A stretch of 64,000 nt of DNA. It comes from Phylloscopus collybita. Taxonomy: Eukaryota > Chordata > Aves > Passeriformes > Phylloscopidae. The stretch lies in contig JAJNNQ010000075.1 of the NCBI GenBank assembly GCA_027886175.1, forward strand, positions 3,513,001 to 3,577,000, given 5' to 3'. Of the stretch, positions 12,445 to 26,406 are shown in pieces. Position 1 is the first letter of the stretch; the number at the start of each line of letters is the position of its first letter. The notes below the pieces were generated by a model that was not told where the DNA came from, did no database searches, and saw only the letters and a list, made by a program, of their open reading frames with translations. The position numbers and the translations under genes were made by a program.

Positions 12445-12741
12445 AATCACCTATTGCAGATGACAGAACTTAACAATGAAGGCAGATGCACCAGGGAAAT
12501 AGTTTAACTTTTTTTCAAGTCCTCTCCTGTTAAATACTAAGACTGAATTGCAATACACAAAGGAAGATGGATAAGAGATGTTTTTAATAAGTTACTTTGT
12601 ATATCATAAAAATGAAGTAAATAGAAACTGAACCAGGGTTGTGTTTAGTTTTGGTATTAGTTGTCTACGTCTCCAAAATCGTTACGCTGTGAGTTTATTT
12701 TGATTAACTAAAACAATGAAGAATCTTGAGTTGCCTAGTTT

Positions 12742-12756
12742 AAAAAAAAAAAAAAA
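12742..12756. repeat. A15 homopolymer
   Basis: Uninterrupted run of 15 A. There is no retrogene-like sequence upstream of it, so I do not read it as a retroposed poly(A) tail. Confidence 0.8.
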
Positions 12757-15099
12757 GCATGCATTGATGTTGAGAAAAGTCTTCACTGTTCGAGTTGGCC
12801 GCAGAAACCTCAAGTCTAATGAAGAAGTCCTGAAAGAAATGGAGCTTTCTGACCTCGCGTGTGGAAGGGAATCATTAAAATGAGTGGGGATATGGGGGTG
12901 GGCTGTGCTGCCGATCCTGCAGTGGAGAAATCTGTTCCTGGAGGAGTTTTTTCTTACAGCTTCACCCTTTCTGTGCCTATCTCACTTTGCTCTAAGTGTC
13001 ACAGTCTGTGCAGCTCAAGTTCTTGCTGTGAAAAATACATTTACCACGAAGAAGGGTGGAACAGGGATGCTCTCAGTTGCTGTTAACTGACATCTTAAAT
13101 AAGGAATCAGTGTTGCCCATTAATGAATCAGAATTTGCTCTTTCTTAAAACTTTCTAAATACACAGCATTGTAGTAAGTGGAATATAGTGGCTTGGGGCT
13201 GTTCGTTTAGGGGCTTGATCTTTATTTTATTTTTTTAAAATTTATTTATTTTGCCTAAAGGGGTAGAGTAAACCATGAAGTCTCATCAAGTATGCTGCTC
13301 TGTATTCTTCTTTGTATTAGCAAAGTGTTCTTCTGTTCACCTCTTAAAGTGGGAAAACTAATTTCCTTCTGGAGTGTGAAAATCATTTGCAGCTCATTTC
13401 TTCAGAGCAAATCGTATTAACTCTTAATGTCTCAAATTTTCCTCTGAGTGGTGTTGTCTTTGACAGAAGAACATAACTGCGTTTTAAGTGAGCTTTTCTG
13501 TTCGAATTCCTGTCATGAAACTCACTTGCTCAGTGAAATATTCTGCAGCTGATTAAAATGTAATGAAATCATGTTTCTGACAAATGCTGAGCATCTTTAA
13601 AGACCATACTTTGACATTTGCAAAATAATGGGAAATAATTAGAGGTTAGTTGTGCTTATGCTGCCGATGACTTCGCCAGGCATATCTCAAATTAACCTTT
13701 TCCTTTACATTTCATTGTAGTTACTCGTTCTGTCATGTGTTCAAATGGCCAGAAAAGGAGCAGCTCATTATCTGTTAAAAGTTCCTATCACCTCTTGAAA
13801 TTCCAGTGCCTGCTTGGAGACCTGTGAATGGTGTCATGATAGTCAGTGATCAGCTATTTTGTTGATTTTGGTGCAAATTACAAGTGCTCATCAGCTTCCT
13901 TGTATCAGATGCAAACAAGCCTTACTTGTCTATCCTGTTCCCGGAGAATTTCATCAACTTCTGCCCATGTTAAAGAGTCTTAGTCTTTTTATTCACATCT
14001 GTCCCTGAGTTGGTCAAACTTGTCTGGGTACCAGCTAAGAGTTGATAAAAGGCTTTAAAGAAAGAGGAAAAAGAGAGGGTTGAAGTTGGAAATTACACTT
14101 GAATTTGTAATACTCATATTTTCACCGAATTTTTTTGCCTTCTTTAATCATTGTAGTGGAATAGTTCTTCCTTGTCTCCTACCTGTTCTCTGCCCCCCTC
14201 TTTGTCTTTTCTCTTCACCTCTGTCTTGAATAGGCATTAAAAATCAGTAAATGTTATTTAATGGTTTAGAAGCAGAGGCTTAAAAGTGTCAGCTCTAGAC
14301 TGCGAACCCCAAGAAAAACTAAACCCCCACCAAAACCAGAAATAAATAAGCCTGGACTGATTTATTCTGTCTTAATGTGTAAAAAGCAACACAAAAATCA
14401 TTTTATTTAGCAGCAGTAGCAGGAGGACTCGGAAGCAAGGGCTCCGTGGTCAGGAAGAGTGGATGAAGAAGTGCTTGGCAGGGAGGAAAGGGGTAGTGAG
14501 TTCTGCAGCTTTGGCAGCAGCAACGACAAATTATTAAGTTGGTGAAGCAGCCTCTGGTGACAGCTTACTTGCCTTTGAAAAATTAACTCAAACCTCTGTA
14601 CAAATACACTCTTCAGAAATGATCATATATCAATTTCATTCTAACACAGGCATGTCTGAGAAACCAGACAAATTCCTTCAATGATATTTGGATGTTAAAC
14701 TATACATGAGAACTTAAAATGTGTGCAAGAAAATATTTTACCAAAAAAACCCTTTAAAAATATGGCCTGAGTGATGGGACATCTTTAAATTTTTTTTTAA
14801 CATACTTACATGAACCCTTTAAAGGATCAGAATGTACAGTGTAGGCTTTTTGAATATGTTCGTAGATGGGCTTTTTTTATAGAGTTGTTTATTTTTCTTA
14901 TTTGTTCTATAATAAAAATGTATTTGACTTCTTTTAGTTTTCTGACTTGACGTCAGGCCTTTCGAACGCTGGAAATTGTCATCTTGCACTGGCATATGTT
15001 GACTTGATAAATGTAGTCTATGAGAAAGCTGCCAAAGCTGTGTATCTGGATTTTCATCTGAACCTTTTGGAATTCCCAAGGGTTATATTTGACCTTTGG

Positions 15100-15550
15100 A
15101 ACAAGTCCAGGGAAGGCCACTAAGTTGCTCATGGGGCTGGAGCACCTTGGCTATAGAGACAGACCAGGAGAGTGGGGGCTGTTCAGCCTGGAGAAGAAAA
15201 GGCTCCAGGGAGACCTTGGAGCCCCTTCCAGTGCCTAACGGGGCTCCAAGGGAGTTGGAGAGAGATTTGGAATAAGGACCTGGAGTGACTGGATGAGGGG
15301 GAATCACCTTAAGAGGAAGGACAGGATGTTAGGTTAGATATTAGGAAGAAATTCTTGCCTGTGAGGATGGTAAAGCCCTGGCACAGGTTGTCCTGAGAGG
15401 TTATGCCTGCCCTGTCCCTGGAAGTGTTCAATGCCAGGTTGGATGGGGCTTGGAGCAACCTGGGAGAGTGGAAAGTGTCCCTGCCCATGGCAGGGGTTAA
15501 AATGAGATGATTTTGAAGGTCCCTTCCAACCCATTCCATAATTCCGTATT
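15100..15550 (+). mobile_element. CR1 LINE fragment, sense to PTK2
   Basis: Reads in CR1 sense orientation. Visible blocks are CCTGGAGAAGAAAAGGCTCC, GATATTAGGAAGAAATTCTT, GCCAGGTTGGATGGGGCTTG and, at the 3' end, GAAGGTCCCTTCCAACCC followed by ATTCC-type tail sequence. At about 450 bp it is one of the longer copies, and one of only two in the same direction as PTK2. Open frames on the opposite strand across it are repeat-derived. Confidence 0.94.
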
Positions 15551-18500
15551 TCAGCTTCAATAACAGAAGCAAAAAAGTGAAGCTTTTATGGATATTCTTA
15601 ATGTGGAAAAATTATCCCATCAGTGATTCAGTTTCTTTGGACACCATCTCCTACTTGTGACTCTCTCAGGAGATTGACTGTGAGCATGGCTCTTGTCTAC
15701 AGTCTGTCCTTACCTTTCATCAGTATCTACTTAATTAGAGACTTTCTAGAGAATCTTTTAATATCAGTTTATCCATCCTCTTGGATTTTGTAAATACTGA
15801 TCAAGCTCTCATCTGAGTCCTGCCTTTTTTAGGTTCCCTTCACAAGGCTCCTGCTCTGTCCCTTCATTATTTTAGTTGCACTTCCCTGGATTTTTGGACA
15901 GTGTAGGAGATGTTCTGGAAATTCCACTGACTTTTGTATTGAATCTTGGAGCTGAAATAGAAAAAAACTTAATTCATAATTCTCAGCTGGCAAGGGGTTG
16001 TGTGGTGCTGAAGACAAACCACCCTTTGCCTTTAGTAAGCATTGACAGAATCTCTTCCAAGTCACAAAGACCCCAAAGACAAAATTTCAGGCTAAAATTA
16101 GTAATCTGATGAAATACTGTATTCTTTGTTTGGAATGTTTAATAATTTTATCAATTTGTGCAGTTTTTCCTAATGCTGGTCCTGTTCAGTTTGTGCAGGG
16201 ATTTAAGTGTTTCTAGGTACTTCTGACCTAGATACCTCTGACTTGGCTGCCTGTGTGTGGTGTGGAAGGTAGATTATCACAACAACATTCAGGTTTTGTG
16301 CAGAAATATTTTCATCCATATTAAAGCACACACACTCCTTGCTGAAGGAGATTGTTCTGCTATTTTTTCTCTAGCTGCTATGAAGTACTTATTTTAAAAT
16401 AATTTCAAGTATATTAAGAGCACAGATTGCAAATATGTAAGAACTCTGCTTCCTGAAGCTGATGTGCAAAGGTGTTTTAATTGCCAGACCCTTTAGGATT
16501 GTGTTCTCAGGCCAAGTCAATTCAGCATTTAAAAACTGCATGCGTTTAAGTGCATCCCCCCCCCTCCAATTAATATTCCTGTATGTTCTAATAGAGCTTT
16601 GAAGGAGGATGGATTGATAGCTCTGTGTGTGTGGTGTTGGCTTATGGAGGTGTCTTGTTTGTGTAACACCAACTTAATTTATTACCACCTGCTGTTTCTG
16701 CAAATGGTGAGATTGTCGCACACAAATTGCATATTTCATCACTGTGATGGTGGGAATTGATTTATTGTTTCCAGGGAAATAATTGAATAGAAGAAAAATG
16801 CACCATAAAGTAAGTTGCATCTTTATGAGCTTCTTGGTGCCTGTCCATGATCAAATATATTCTGAAAAGATGCAGAAAATTCTTGTGGGGCTAGCAAAAC
16901 CTACTGACTTGATGCCTTCAGGTTTGTCTGAATTTCTCAACCATGAAGATGTTAACAGGTCACCCCCTGTCTCCTTTGCTACCCTGCCATGATGAGGATA
17001 TGCTCACGCTGGTGGTTTGGGACCTCAGTGCTGGTGGGTCTGTGCTTGTGTCTGTGCTAATTCACCACGGATGGGCTGTCACAGAACCTGCAAAAACTCT
17101 TATTTTACTTCTGTTTTTGAAATGTGTAGCAGTTGAATTAGATATTTCTGACCTCATTCCCTGTTGTTTGAAATTAGATAACTGCCAGTAACAAATATCT
17201 AGGTTATCTCAGGCGGGGTGAGATAGGCTAGATGGAAAAACCCAAACAGTTGCTTTAGTGGAAGAGGCTGATGGAGGTTTAGGCATAGGCTGTGTTGTAT
17301 TTATGACACACGTGTTGCAAAGCATGATGAGGTTTTGACCCAGGATGTCTCCTGTCAAGGGGGGTTGGAGAGGAGATGAAAATAGTGCCCCAGATACCGT
17401 GATTGATTATTCTTGTGGTGTTCCTGCATGATTCCTTCCACAATTGGAAGTGACAAAACTGATGAAGCTTAATTGTACTGAATCTTGTCTTGCTTTAGGG
17501 GATTGAACCCACCTCTTCCAGGTTCCAATTAATTTTCTACCACAGACCCAATATTTTATCCTTTTAAGTGCTAAATTCCACTTTCAGAGCGCTTTCTTGA
17601 AGGAAGCCCTAAATGAAATGTATTTCAGCTGGTTAATACCAGTTGGAATGGCTTTCTTCCCCTTAAAAACTTCAGGAAGTAGTGACTCAGTTGGAAGTAG
17701 AATGGTCTAATTGCAGGTGTTAACTTCTTCAGCTAAGAAGTTTTAACCCTTTTGGTCATTTGTGTCTCATACACAAATGACTGAAATTTTTAGCTGATCT
17801 GACATACATATTGTCAATATGTATTGACATACATATTCAGAAAAATGAATTAGTTTTCCTACTGTAATTTCCGTATTAAGCTGTTGTCTTACTCCTCTCT
17901 GTTTACTGCACATTGAAGAAATGCCCAAAACACACACTCTGAACCCACTTTATATTGTAATCGAGTTATTTAAGTGAGAGCTTTCCCTTAAAACTGTGAA
18001 TTCCTTATTTCTCAGAGTATAAATGTTGAACTTCGTGACCTGTAGTATATTAGACATGCTTTAATTAATCTAAGCTCAAGGAAGGTCCAGTAACGGTGTG
18101 TGAGTAGAATGAAGGTAAAAGACTGAAACATGTTTTGCGTGGAGGCCAAGGGTGTTTTCTTGGATGATGCCAATTTTCAGAGTTTTTCAGTGTTGATGGT
18201 TCTGCTCAGAGATTTAATGGCACATTCACTGGAAAACCCCACAAGGAACCTCAAAACTTCATTGGGATTAAAAAGAGCAAATGCATTGAATGCCCTTCCC
18301 ATTGGCTGTACAGTGCACAGTAGAGAAGTCCCTATTTTTGTGGAGTGTGAGAACAAGGGACCATGTCCAAGGGAGAATTCCAGCTGCAGGTGGAATTCTG
18401 AGGTGGTGAGTCCTGGGTTTAGGTTCAGCCCTACACAGCACGTCAGGAGCATCCACTGGGGTGAAAGTGCTGGTGGGAATCTATAAAATGTGTTCTGATA

Positions 18501-20630
18501 CAAAGCAATATGGAATCATTGGTGCTGACTCCAGAAGTCTGAAGAGGGCCCTGATGATCTGTTTGGAGTAGATGAAGTGTTCTGAATTGCCTTTTTAAGG
18601 CTTTATTATGTTTTGTTGTTTTTTGTTACTGTTTTTAATAAAAATCTTGAAATGGTCCATATGCATGTTTATCTGCTTCTAGCTTGATTTAGCCAGAGTA
18701 TAGAGTAAAGAATAACTTTTTTCTTAATTTCTACTTATATACCAGAGGTTGTTGTTACTGGCTTTGAAAAATACCTGAGCCAGAACAGGCCTAAGGAAAA
18801 CTTTTTACAGGTTATTGAGTTTTGTAATAGGCCACTGTCATGCAATGCAACAGTGAGGCTGTTGTCATTTTGTTCCTCCTGAGCACCTAAGTGCCTTTTA
18901 TCTGATGCTTAAAATTAATAAAGGGGGTTAAAAATTAAAAGATGGTTGGAACACTTTGAATTACAGACTGGGATGGTGTCATTCAGTAATAAAAAACCAG
19001 GAAATCCAGGTAAAATGGAGTGGTGGCCAAAGCCAAATGTATTAAGCCTTGATAGTGCATAGCCAGGATACCTCACTGCTCTCCTCAGCTGCCTCCAGTT
19101 TCAGGCTCTTCTGGGTTTTAATTTTGGAGAAGCACACTTGCATCATCACCAATTCTCATTAGTTTTTACTATTCTAGAAGGACAGTAAACTCTCCCTGCT
19201 TGTATTTGCATCTAAAGCTGTTTGGAAGAAGAGCTGGGCTATGAGGGTCTTCCTTGGAGCAGTGTTTCAGACAGGAGTGTTAGAGAAGATAATTTGAATT
19301 CCTACAGCTTCCTTCTGTTGCTTATTTCAACATAGGAAGGGCTGCTGCCAACAAGTAGTGCAGCTTCAAAATACATAGAAACTAATTTAAATCTTTATTT
19401 TAAAATTGCACAGTTGTTACTTGCTCATTTCTCTGGTGCCTTTTGAAATAAAACTGCACCCCTCTAATTCTCTAGAGCTTGCTAGAAGCAAGCAACAGAA
19501 AATGCAAGAGGAGATTAGTGTTTATTTGAATTTCAGTGGTGCCAAGGGACCACAGTGAAAGTTCAGAGTGCTGTTGAGAAATTAGGCGAGCATCTAACTG
19601 GTTACTGTGTTCTAATTAAAGCTTGTACAGACATTGATTTTCTTGTATTCCCAGCACAACTGATGTTTCCTCACTATTTAATTTTTTAATATTAAAAATA
19701 GAAAACGGTGCCAACTCCAAGGGGAATTGCTGGTAGCACAGATTATGTAATGTTACAATAAAATTGGGTTAAACTGAGTATTTAAAGGTACATTAGGACT
19801 TAATCCTGTGGGATTTTTAGTGAGAAGATTGAGTGGTGTTTTGAATGCAGGATGGATGAATACAAGACATCTTGGGACATGTGAAAAATTGCTGCTTGAC
19901 AAGACAACCGTTTAACCATTGGTCAGTCCCCTGAAACTTTCTCAATCCCTTCATCCCAAGGTGCACTACCCCAGTAACAGCTACTGTTTCTCTGGCACTC
20001 AGCAAAATCCACTCCCGAGTTCTTCAGCAGCCTTTGTCCACAGTAGCTGTACAGGGAGTGTGTCATTGTTTCATTTAATTTAGGTGATACATTTATTTAT
20101 TTATTATTTGTTATTGATTTTAGTGAGTTACACTTGTCTTACATTGGATTGTCGTATTGCTTTGCTTCATGTAGGTCTTGTAGTTCAGTCTGTCTCTGAA
20201 TTCCTCCTTCGTGCTGTCTTGAACATTTAATCTCCTAAAACATTCTTATAATTGAAATAAAGTTCCTATATTGGCAATTTGTATTGCTAAACTTGTTTTG
20301 ACTTTGGTCTGTATTATCTTTGAACTGTATTGAGACATAGATTTAGTAACTGTTCAGGCAATATTCCCTGAGGGGAAAAAATGGAGTTGCCAGTAGTGTT
20401 TTTCCATTTCATACTGAAACAGTGAAGTACTTGGTGAGATGATTTAGGCTAAAGTGGGTACTAAGAACTTGATTTTAAAATCGTTTTTATGTGTCTGGCT
20501 TTATACTTTGACCTGAGAGCCTTGATAACTTCTTTTGGCTACAAATACTGAACTTAAACGTACATATATTTGGAGGAATAGGGGAAAAAGCAGTGACCAG
20601 GAGGGGATTAAAAAAGAGGAACCAAGAGAA

Positions 20631-20694
<64 letters not shown>
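20631..20694. repeat. GATA/GACA microsatellite
   Basis: Thirteen uninterrupted ATAG units (20631-20682) followed by three ACAG units (20683-20694), then ACATAG. The compound structure fits T-to-C drift at one edge followed by slippage. The antisense strand would read as repeats of Tyr-Leu-Ser-Ile, which is an artefact of the repeat. Confidence 0.95.
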
Positions 20695-20697
<3 letters not shown>

Positions 20698-21419
20698 TAG
20701 TCATAGCAAATATTACCAAAACCAGTGAACATAGCTGAAAGGCAGGATAAAGTGGAACAAAGCATTGCTCCTTTTGTCTTCTGCTTTTGAACATCAGTGA
20801 TAGCTGAAAGAAAAAGTACAAGAAAAATAAACTCAGCAGGGAACAAACAGGGACATTCCAACGTGACTTATGGAAATAGCTGAAATTACTGCATGTCTTT
20901 GAAGGCTAAAGTGATGATAAAAGGAAGAAATTGCCCTTTGCCTTTCTTTCTACATTCATCCCTAATTTGAAATCACAAATCTAATGGTTTTCTCCAGGTT
21001 TCATCCTTAAATGCATAACAAGATGTTGACATCAAGGAAATGCAAAAAGAACTTGTTACACACCTGGCAACATTGGCTGCTTCTCTCCTGTGGCATGGAT
21101 GTGTTGGTATCAGGCAATGGAATACCAAAAGTCAGCAATGTGCTGACTCTCAACATAGGCCCCAAAAATACAGGTTTTGTATGGGGATTGTAGTTAAAAT
21201 TGTACTTAACACCTTTCCTGTCTGTGAGGTTGAGATAGTCAAGTTAATATTTGCAAGGTGAGTTACAGCAGGATTTAATACAAGCTGTGAAAATGGATTG
21301 AGCTTGAAATGCACGAGATGTTTACTCTCTGATGTGAGATGTATTGTGGATAATATGATTTTGGAGTGTGAAATAAATTCTTAATTTAGTTTTTATCTCC
21401 AAATAACAAAATTTCAGAG

Positions 21420-21968
21420 GTTGCAAGGTACTTCTGGAGATTTGTCCACTGCCAGTGCTCAGAGCAGGGTCAGTCTACAGCAGGTAGCTCAGGACTGTGT
21501 CCAGCTGTGATTTGAATATCCACAGATGGAGATTCCACAACCTCTGGGCAACCTGTTGCAGTGTTCATCCACCTCTGCAGTGCAAAAATTTTCTTCTAAT
21601 ATTTAAAATGGGAGTTCTTGTTGCATCCCTTCATGTCCATTGCTTCATGTCCTCACTGGGAACAGTCTGGCTCCATCTTTACTGATATTTATACACATTT
21701 GGAAGATCCTGCTGAACTTTTCTTGCCCAGGCCAAACAATCCCATTTCTCTGAGCCCTTCCTTGTATGACAGACACTCAAAATCCTGAACTGTTTTTGTG
21801 GTCCTTCATTAGACTCCATAATGTCCACGTCTCTCTTGTCAGGATGGTCACAAAGCCCAGGAGCCTGGTGGATGCAAGGACACATTGCTGGCTCATGGTT
21901 GGTTTGTCGTCCACCAAGATGTCCAGGTCCTCTGGAAAGCTGCTTTCCAGTCAGTCTGTTCAGTAAAG
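21420..21968 (-). mobile_element. CR1 LINE fragment, older subfamily
   Basis: Reverse complement of CR1. In order on the + strand: GCTCAGAGCAGGGTCA, GGACTGTGTCCAG, TTTGAATATCCACAGATGGA, CCACAACCTCTGGGCAACCT, ATTTATACACATTTGGAAGATC, GGCCAAACAATCCCA, TGTCCACGTCTCTCTTGTCA, ACATTGCTGGCTCATGGTT, and GTCCACCAAGATGTCCAGGT. It is well diverged with internal deletions, so probably an old insertion. Antisense to PTK2. Confidence 0.9.
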
Positions 21969-23107
21969 CAGCGTTGTGTGTCAAAGGTGCAAGCAATCTA
22001 AAGGCTTTTATTTACTTCAAAAATTGTAATATTTGAAAGTATCTTAAGTCTTGCAGAAGGATTATTACATCAGGACCAGAGAACGAAATGAACTCTGAAT
22101 TCTTACTGTATTTTTATAGATTCTTAACTTTTCTGATAGATTTTATAGGTTCTTTCAGATTTGTATACATTTGTATTTACATGGACCAAGTTATTTTGCA
22201 GAAATGCCACCCTGGAAGGGTCTTTAGCTCATAGATGTCGATGCCTTCAAGCCTAAGATGGGGATCAGAATGTGGAGGTTAAAGAATAATAAGATTTCAT
22301 GGTATCAACAAAGGACAACGTGGAGTCACAGTGTGAATAATTACAGCTTGGTTCTTTGTAACATGAACTTGTTAGTGCTGCATTGTTGGCCATCAGCCAA
22401 CACTAATAAGAGAAAGTGTTGTTTATTTTTTAAATTATTTTTTATTATCAAACTGCTGATGTTGAAGACATTATTTGCATTGAAACCATTTCCCTTATGA
22501 GATGACTCTACTATCACTTTATTAACCAATTTGCAGTTAATTGATTTAAATATTTTCTAATGACTTTTGACTGTCTCGTTAGTGGAAATGATTTAATTTC
22601 TGAGTACTCAAAGCTGGTAGTGAAACGTGACTTAGAACTTTGATTGTGCTACTGGAAGTCATAACACTGACTTTGTTTCTGATAAAGTCAGCAAATGTGG
22701 GAATGTGTCAGGAGTAGTCACATTGAGAGGAAATGACTTCTAGAAAGATTCAACTTGTCTAAATCTCAGGTACTCCCACCACAGTAAAGAAAATCCATCT
22801 GAGCAATAATAGATCTTGTGTTGTAGTCTGGTAACAACTGCAGCATCTGAGCAGATCCACTCAGTATCACCAGGCCAGGGCTGGTTTCCTTCGCTCCTCC
22901 CCCAGTCTTGGAATAGTCCTTGACATTACTGAGAAATCCGTGTGATTTCTCTGAAGTGCAAGCACTGGGAGAACAATAGTCTTTCCTCTTGGAAGCTCTA
23001 AGGGATGCTGGCACAGAGCCTTGCATACAAAGAAATTTGACCATGCCTGACTTTAGACCATTAGCCTTTTATACTACAAGATCCAATAAAATGCAGTAGA
23101 TTTAAGT

Positions 23108-23219
23108 CATAGAATCATGGAATGGTTTGGGTTGGGAGGAGCCTTGAAGGTCATCTAGTTCCAACTTCCCCCGCCATGAGGAAGAAGAGCTCCTTCCACT
23201 AGACTGGGTTGCTCTGTCC
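23108..23219 (-). mobile_element. CR1 LINE fragment (3' end)
   Basis: Starts with CATAGAATCATGGAATGG, continues GGTTTGGGTTGGGAGGAGCC, GTCATCTAGTTCCAACTT, and ends in CACTAGACTGGGTTGCTC. Only the last ~110 bases of the element are present. Antisense to PTK2. Confidence 0.92.
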
Positions 23220-25218
23220 AAAATTTATGATTTATATATAATCTAAATCTGCCTTCTTTTAGTTGGCTGTAGCTTGTTTCTGGCCCATGCACACACTACC
23301 TGTCTATTTCATACCAAGAGGATTAAAGCTGCTCATTTAAACCAAGATGTGTGGTTGCAGCATTACACACCAGTCTGGTTTGAATTTAGAACAGCCCAAA
23401 CAAGCATTGGTGTTGTTATCTGAGCTTTCTTTGTACCCGGCAGCTCTTGTAAAATAGTTGTTTAACAGCAGCTGTGTTTTACAAAGTTTTGGCCCGGGGC
23501 AGAGTTTTACAGTCACATTACAAACTCAAACCCAGGGGCTGGTTTTAATGGGAATGTTAATAGGTCCATAACCAGAGATATGGCATGTGTTTCTATACCT
23601 GGAGCTGTCAGATTTATTGCTGTTTTGGTGCTTCATAAAATAAGCGTCTGGCTTTTTAAAAGAAGTTGTAAGGAACCAGCGATGATCACATTCTGAAGGA
23701 AAACTGCTATTTTAATTTTGTGGAGGGGGTTGTTGTACTTTGAAAAACCTCTGTGAAATACAACCTTGTGAAAACTGACCCCTTAGCCAGTACCATCAGT
23801 CTGATGTCTAATTCCACATTTTGATGAATATGGAAACATTAAAATAGTGTTTTGTCTGTCCATTGAAATGACACCTGGTAAGAGCACTTCATTGTGTAGG
23901 TACTGGAGTCTTGCATTGCTGTGCTGTTTGCTGCTCCCAAGGGGTGTAGATGGTCCATTTTTAAGCTTATGGCTAGACATTTAAATGCTTGGTTTGGTGT
24001 TTCCCTGATAGCTTTTCTCCCTGTTCTTCAGTCACATAAAGCCTGATGATTGTGTATATTAAGTGGATGGAGTGTGGTGAATTAATACTAAAGCTGTCAT
24101 TCTTTTGGTTCTCCTCTGGGAAAAAATGACTCATTTTGCTTTGTGTTGGAGCAATTCTCCCTGCTGTCTGCTTATGTAAACTTTGAATAAAGCTCAGTAG
24201 TTTCACCAGTGACCTTGAGGTAGGGTGGGTTGTTCTGAAGGCTGCAGAGCATCCTGTGCAAGGTCAGCGGCCTTGTCTGAGCCTGAAAACTGCAATTTCA
24301 TTTCGAGCAGTTGGACTGTTCATCTGCCTGAATTTGTCTTGGTGGAACTCCCCACCCTGCAGACCTTTGGGGTTTAGCAATGGCTATTTTAACCTCACAG
24401 GAAAGGAGTCTTGCAGTTTGGAGCTTGCACAGTCTTGTTGTTTTGATGTTAGTGTGCCAGAGGGGAGATTTTTGTGCCTGTTTCAGCTTTAAAGTCAATG
24501 TTTGTGTGAAAACAGCTCGTGGGCTCCTTTGGTGAGAAGTCAAAGAGTTGCTGAGGGGCTCCTGGCATTTTCAGATCTGTGTCTGTTGGTGAGAGGTGAA
24601 CAGGAGGAGAGGCCTTAATGTGGGCCTAAGGTTGGCTTAATTCATTTGTATTGATGGCCAGAAAAGAGGAACTATAAAGCTGTGATGGTTCTTGAGTTTT
24701 CACAGAGATAGGAAACTCTGGCAGATGGGGGAAGTCCCTCAAGGATCAGACGCTCGGGAGTGTTGCAGAGACTTCCTTGGCTTCTCTTACCCTCTTCCCT
24801 GAGGGCAGGACATTAGAGGCCTTTTGTCTGTCCAGTGTAAGTACTTACCATTCCCTTGGATGAACAGCACTTCAACCATTTATTCAAGAGGTAAAGGCAT
24901 CCTGCCCAGATAGACTGTTGTTTCTTTTTTATCTGGTGGGTCTGAGATAGACAGAAGCTTAAGACTTCCAGTCGGGTTTTAGCCTCACAAATGTTGTAAT
25001 CTACAGTCTGAAGATTTCAAGCCTTGATATTGCTAGTGCTAATTCCTGTTAGCTGAGTTCATGGTGTGTTATCACCAGCTGCTGCTGGAGGGGAGATGCT
25101 CTCCTTTCAGTCTGATCCCGGCTGCTTCTGCTTCCCTTCCTGTTTGGCAGCTTTAGGCAGCCGAGGCATGAAACTAAGCCAGTCCTGAAAACCAAATCAC
25201 CTGGGGTTTTGTTTTGAT

Positions 25219-25231
25219 CCCCCCCCCCCCC
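25219..25231. repeat. C13 homopolymer
   Basis: Thirteen consecutive C. Such runs are often mis-sized in assemblies. Confidence 0.85.
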
Positions 25232-26406
25232 GATAGTTTTTTGAGCCAGTTTTTGGGGACATCAGCAGAGCACCGTGGCAGGTGGCAGGGCAGTGGCTGA
25301 AGCTCTGAGGGGCAGCCAGGCATTACAGGAGCTCAGCTGGAAGCAGAGGGGTCTCTTGTGCCTCTCAGTGAAGTAAATCTGGGCTCAGGCGTTCCGTTTA
25401 CTACCAGGAGGGCGTTCAGAGCAGTATGCCAAAAAGATCAAGTTCAGTTTATTTTTAACTTCACGTTCAAAACTGCCTTCTTACTGGCTGCTTGCTGTGA
25501 GGAGGATGAGGAGGTAGGGAAAGCTCTGTGCGCTTGTCCAAGCCCTGGAGCAAAGCCCTGCAGTCCTTTGCTCTCTGCAGCCAGCAGACTGGAATGATGC
25601 TGTAGACTGGCAGGCAGGGAGGAGGTACTCTTTGCTCTTTTTCTCTTGGACTGCATTGATTTCGAAGATGCCATCTGCTTGTGGCTGACTAATTAGGAGC
25701 AGTAGCCAAGAGGCAATTTTCTTCTTTCTCCTTTGACATGCAGACTCCTACCACGACTGTGCCTTTTGCCATCAGGCTGGTGGAAGATAAAACTTACCCA
25801 CTTGTTCAGGAGTTGCTGAGAAGAGTGATAGCTGTTTTCTTAATAGTTCCTCACTGAATAATGAACTTAGATCCTGAATGGTTTTGTCCCCCACTGGTTC
25901 CCAAACTAGCACAAAGAGGAGTGAAGCTTTCAGTGTTTCAGCCTTGAAACAGAAGAGCCTGATGTTGGTGTGTGGCTTCTTCGTGGAGAGCCTCTAGTTC
26001 AGTGCTGAGATTTCCTTATGCTTCTTTAGAGGCTTTTGTTGTAAGACCAGACATGGCAGATTTTAGGGATGAAAATTCCTGTTTGAACTAAAAGCTGGTA
26101 TTTGGTGTTGAAGGCTTTGTGAGGGACCTGGGCTAAGTCACTGAGAAACAATGGAAGAGGTTTTGCTAAAGATACCACTTCTGTAAATAATTGAGGTGTT
26201 CAAGTTCAGATCACTTGCTCTGAGAAGCTTGCAATTTCTCTGGTAGTCATCAAGGTAGGTTTTTATGTTTGTAGATACATGAATATTTTAGTTGCTTTCC
26301 AAAAAGGAAGTGAGTCTTCATGGTTTTCTGGTCAATGCCTCGTATGAAGATGTATAAGATTCATACATAACTAAAATTAATTTCTTTCTTGTTTCCCTTT
26401 CCCTAG

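Larger units (their letters stand above)
2036..26406 (+). other. PTK2: PTK2 intron 1 (about 24.4 kb)
   Basis: No coding exon or RNA gene is supported here. It holds CR1 fragments at 6219-6332, 9329-9570, 15100-15550, 21420-21968 and 23108-23219. It also holds an AT-rich tract at 9599-9705, a (AAT)6 run at 10966-10983, a T/G-rich tract at 12341-12444, an A15 run at 12742-12756, a GATA microsatellite at 20631-20694 and a C13 run at 25219-25231. A weak CR1-like stretch may lie around 15780-15930. The left boundary assumes the 2035 donor. The acceptor at the right end has a good pyrimidine tract ending CCCTAG. Alternative first exons inside this intron are possible but I could not identify any. 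Confidence 0.7.

Noticed and set aside
15309..15572. Antisense frames across 15309-15572
   Set aside because: They lie wholly within a CR1 copy read on the wrong strand.
15780..15930. Possible old CR1 remnant
   Set aside because: One short resemblance to a CR1 block (CTCTGTCCCTTCATTATTTT) without the neighbouring blocks in order; too weak to annotate.
20487..20861. Antisense frames with a Tyr-Leu-Ser-Ile repeat
   Set aside because: They are produced by reading the GATA microsatellite; the flanking translation has no protein-like features.
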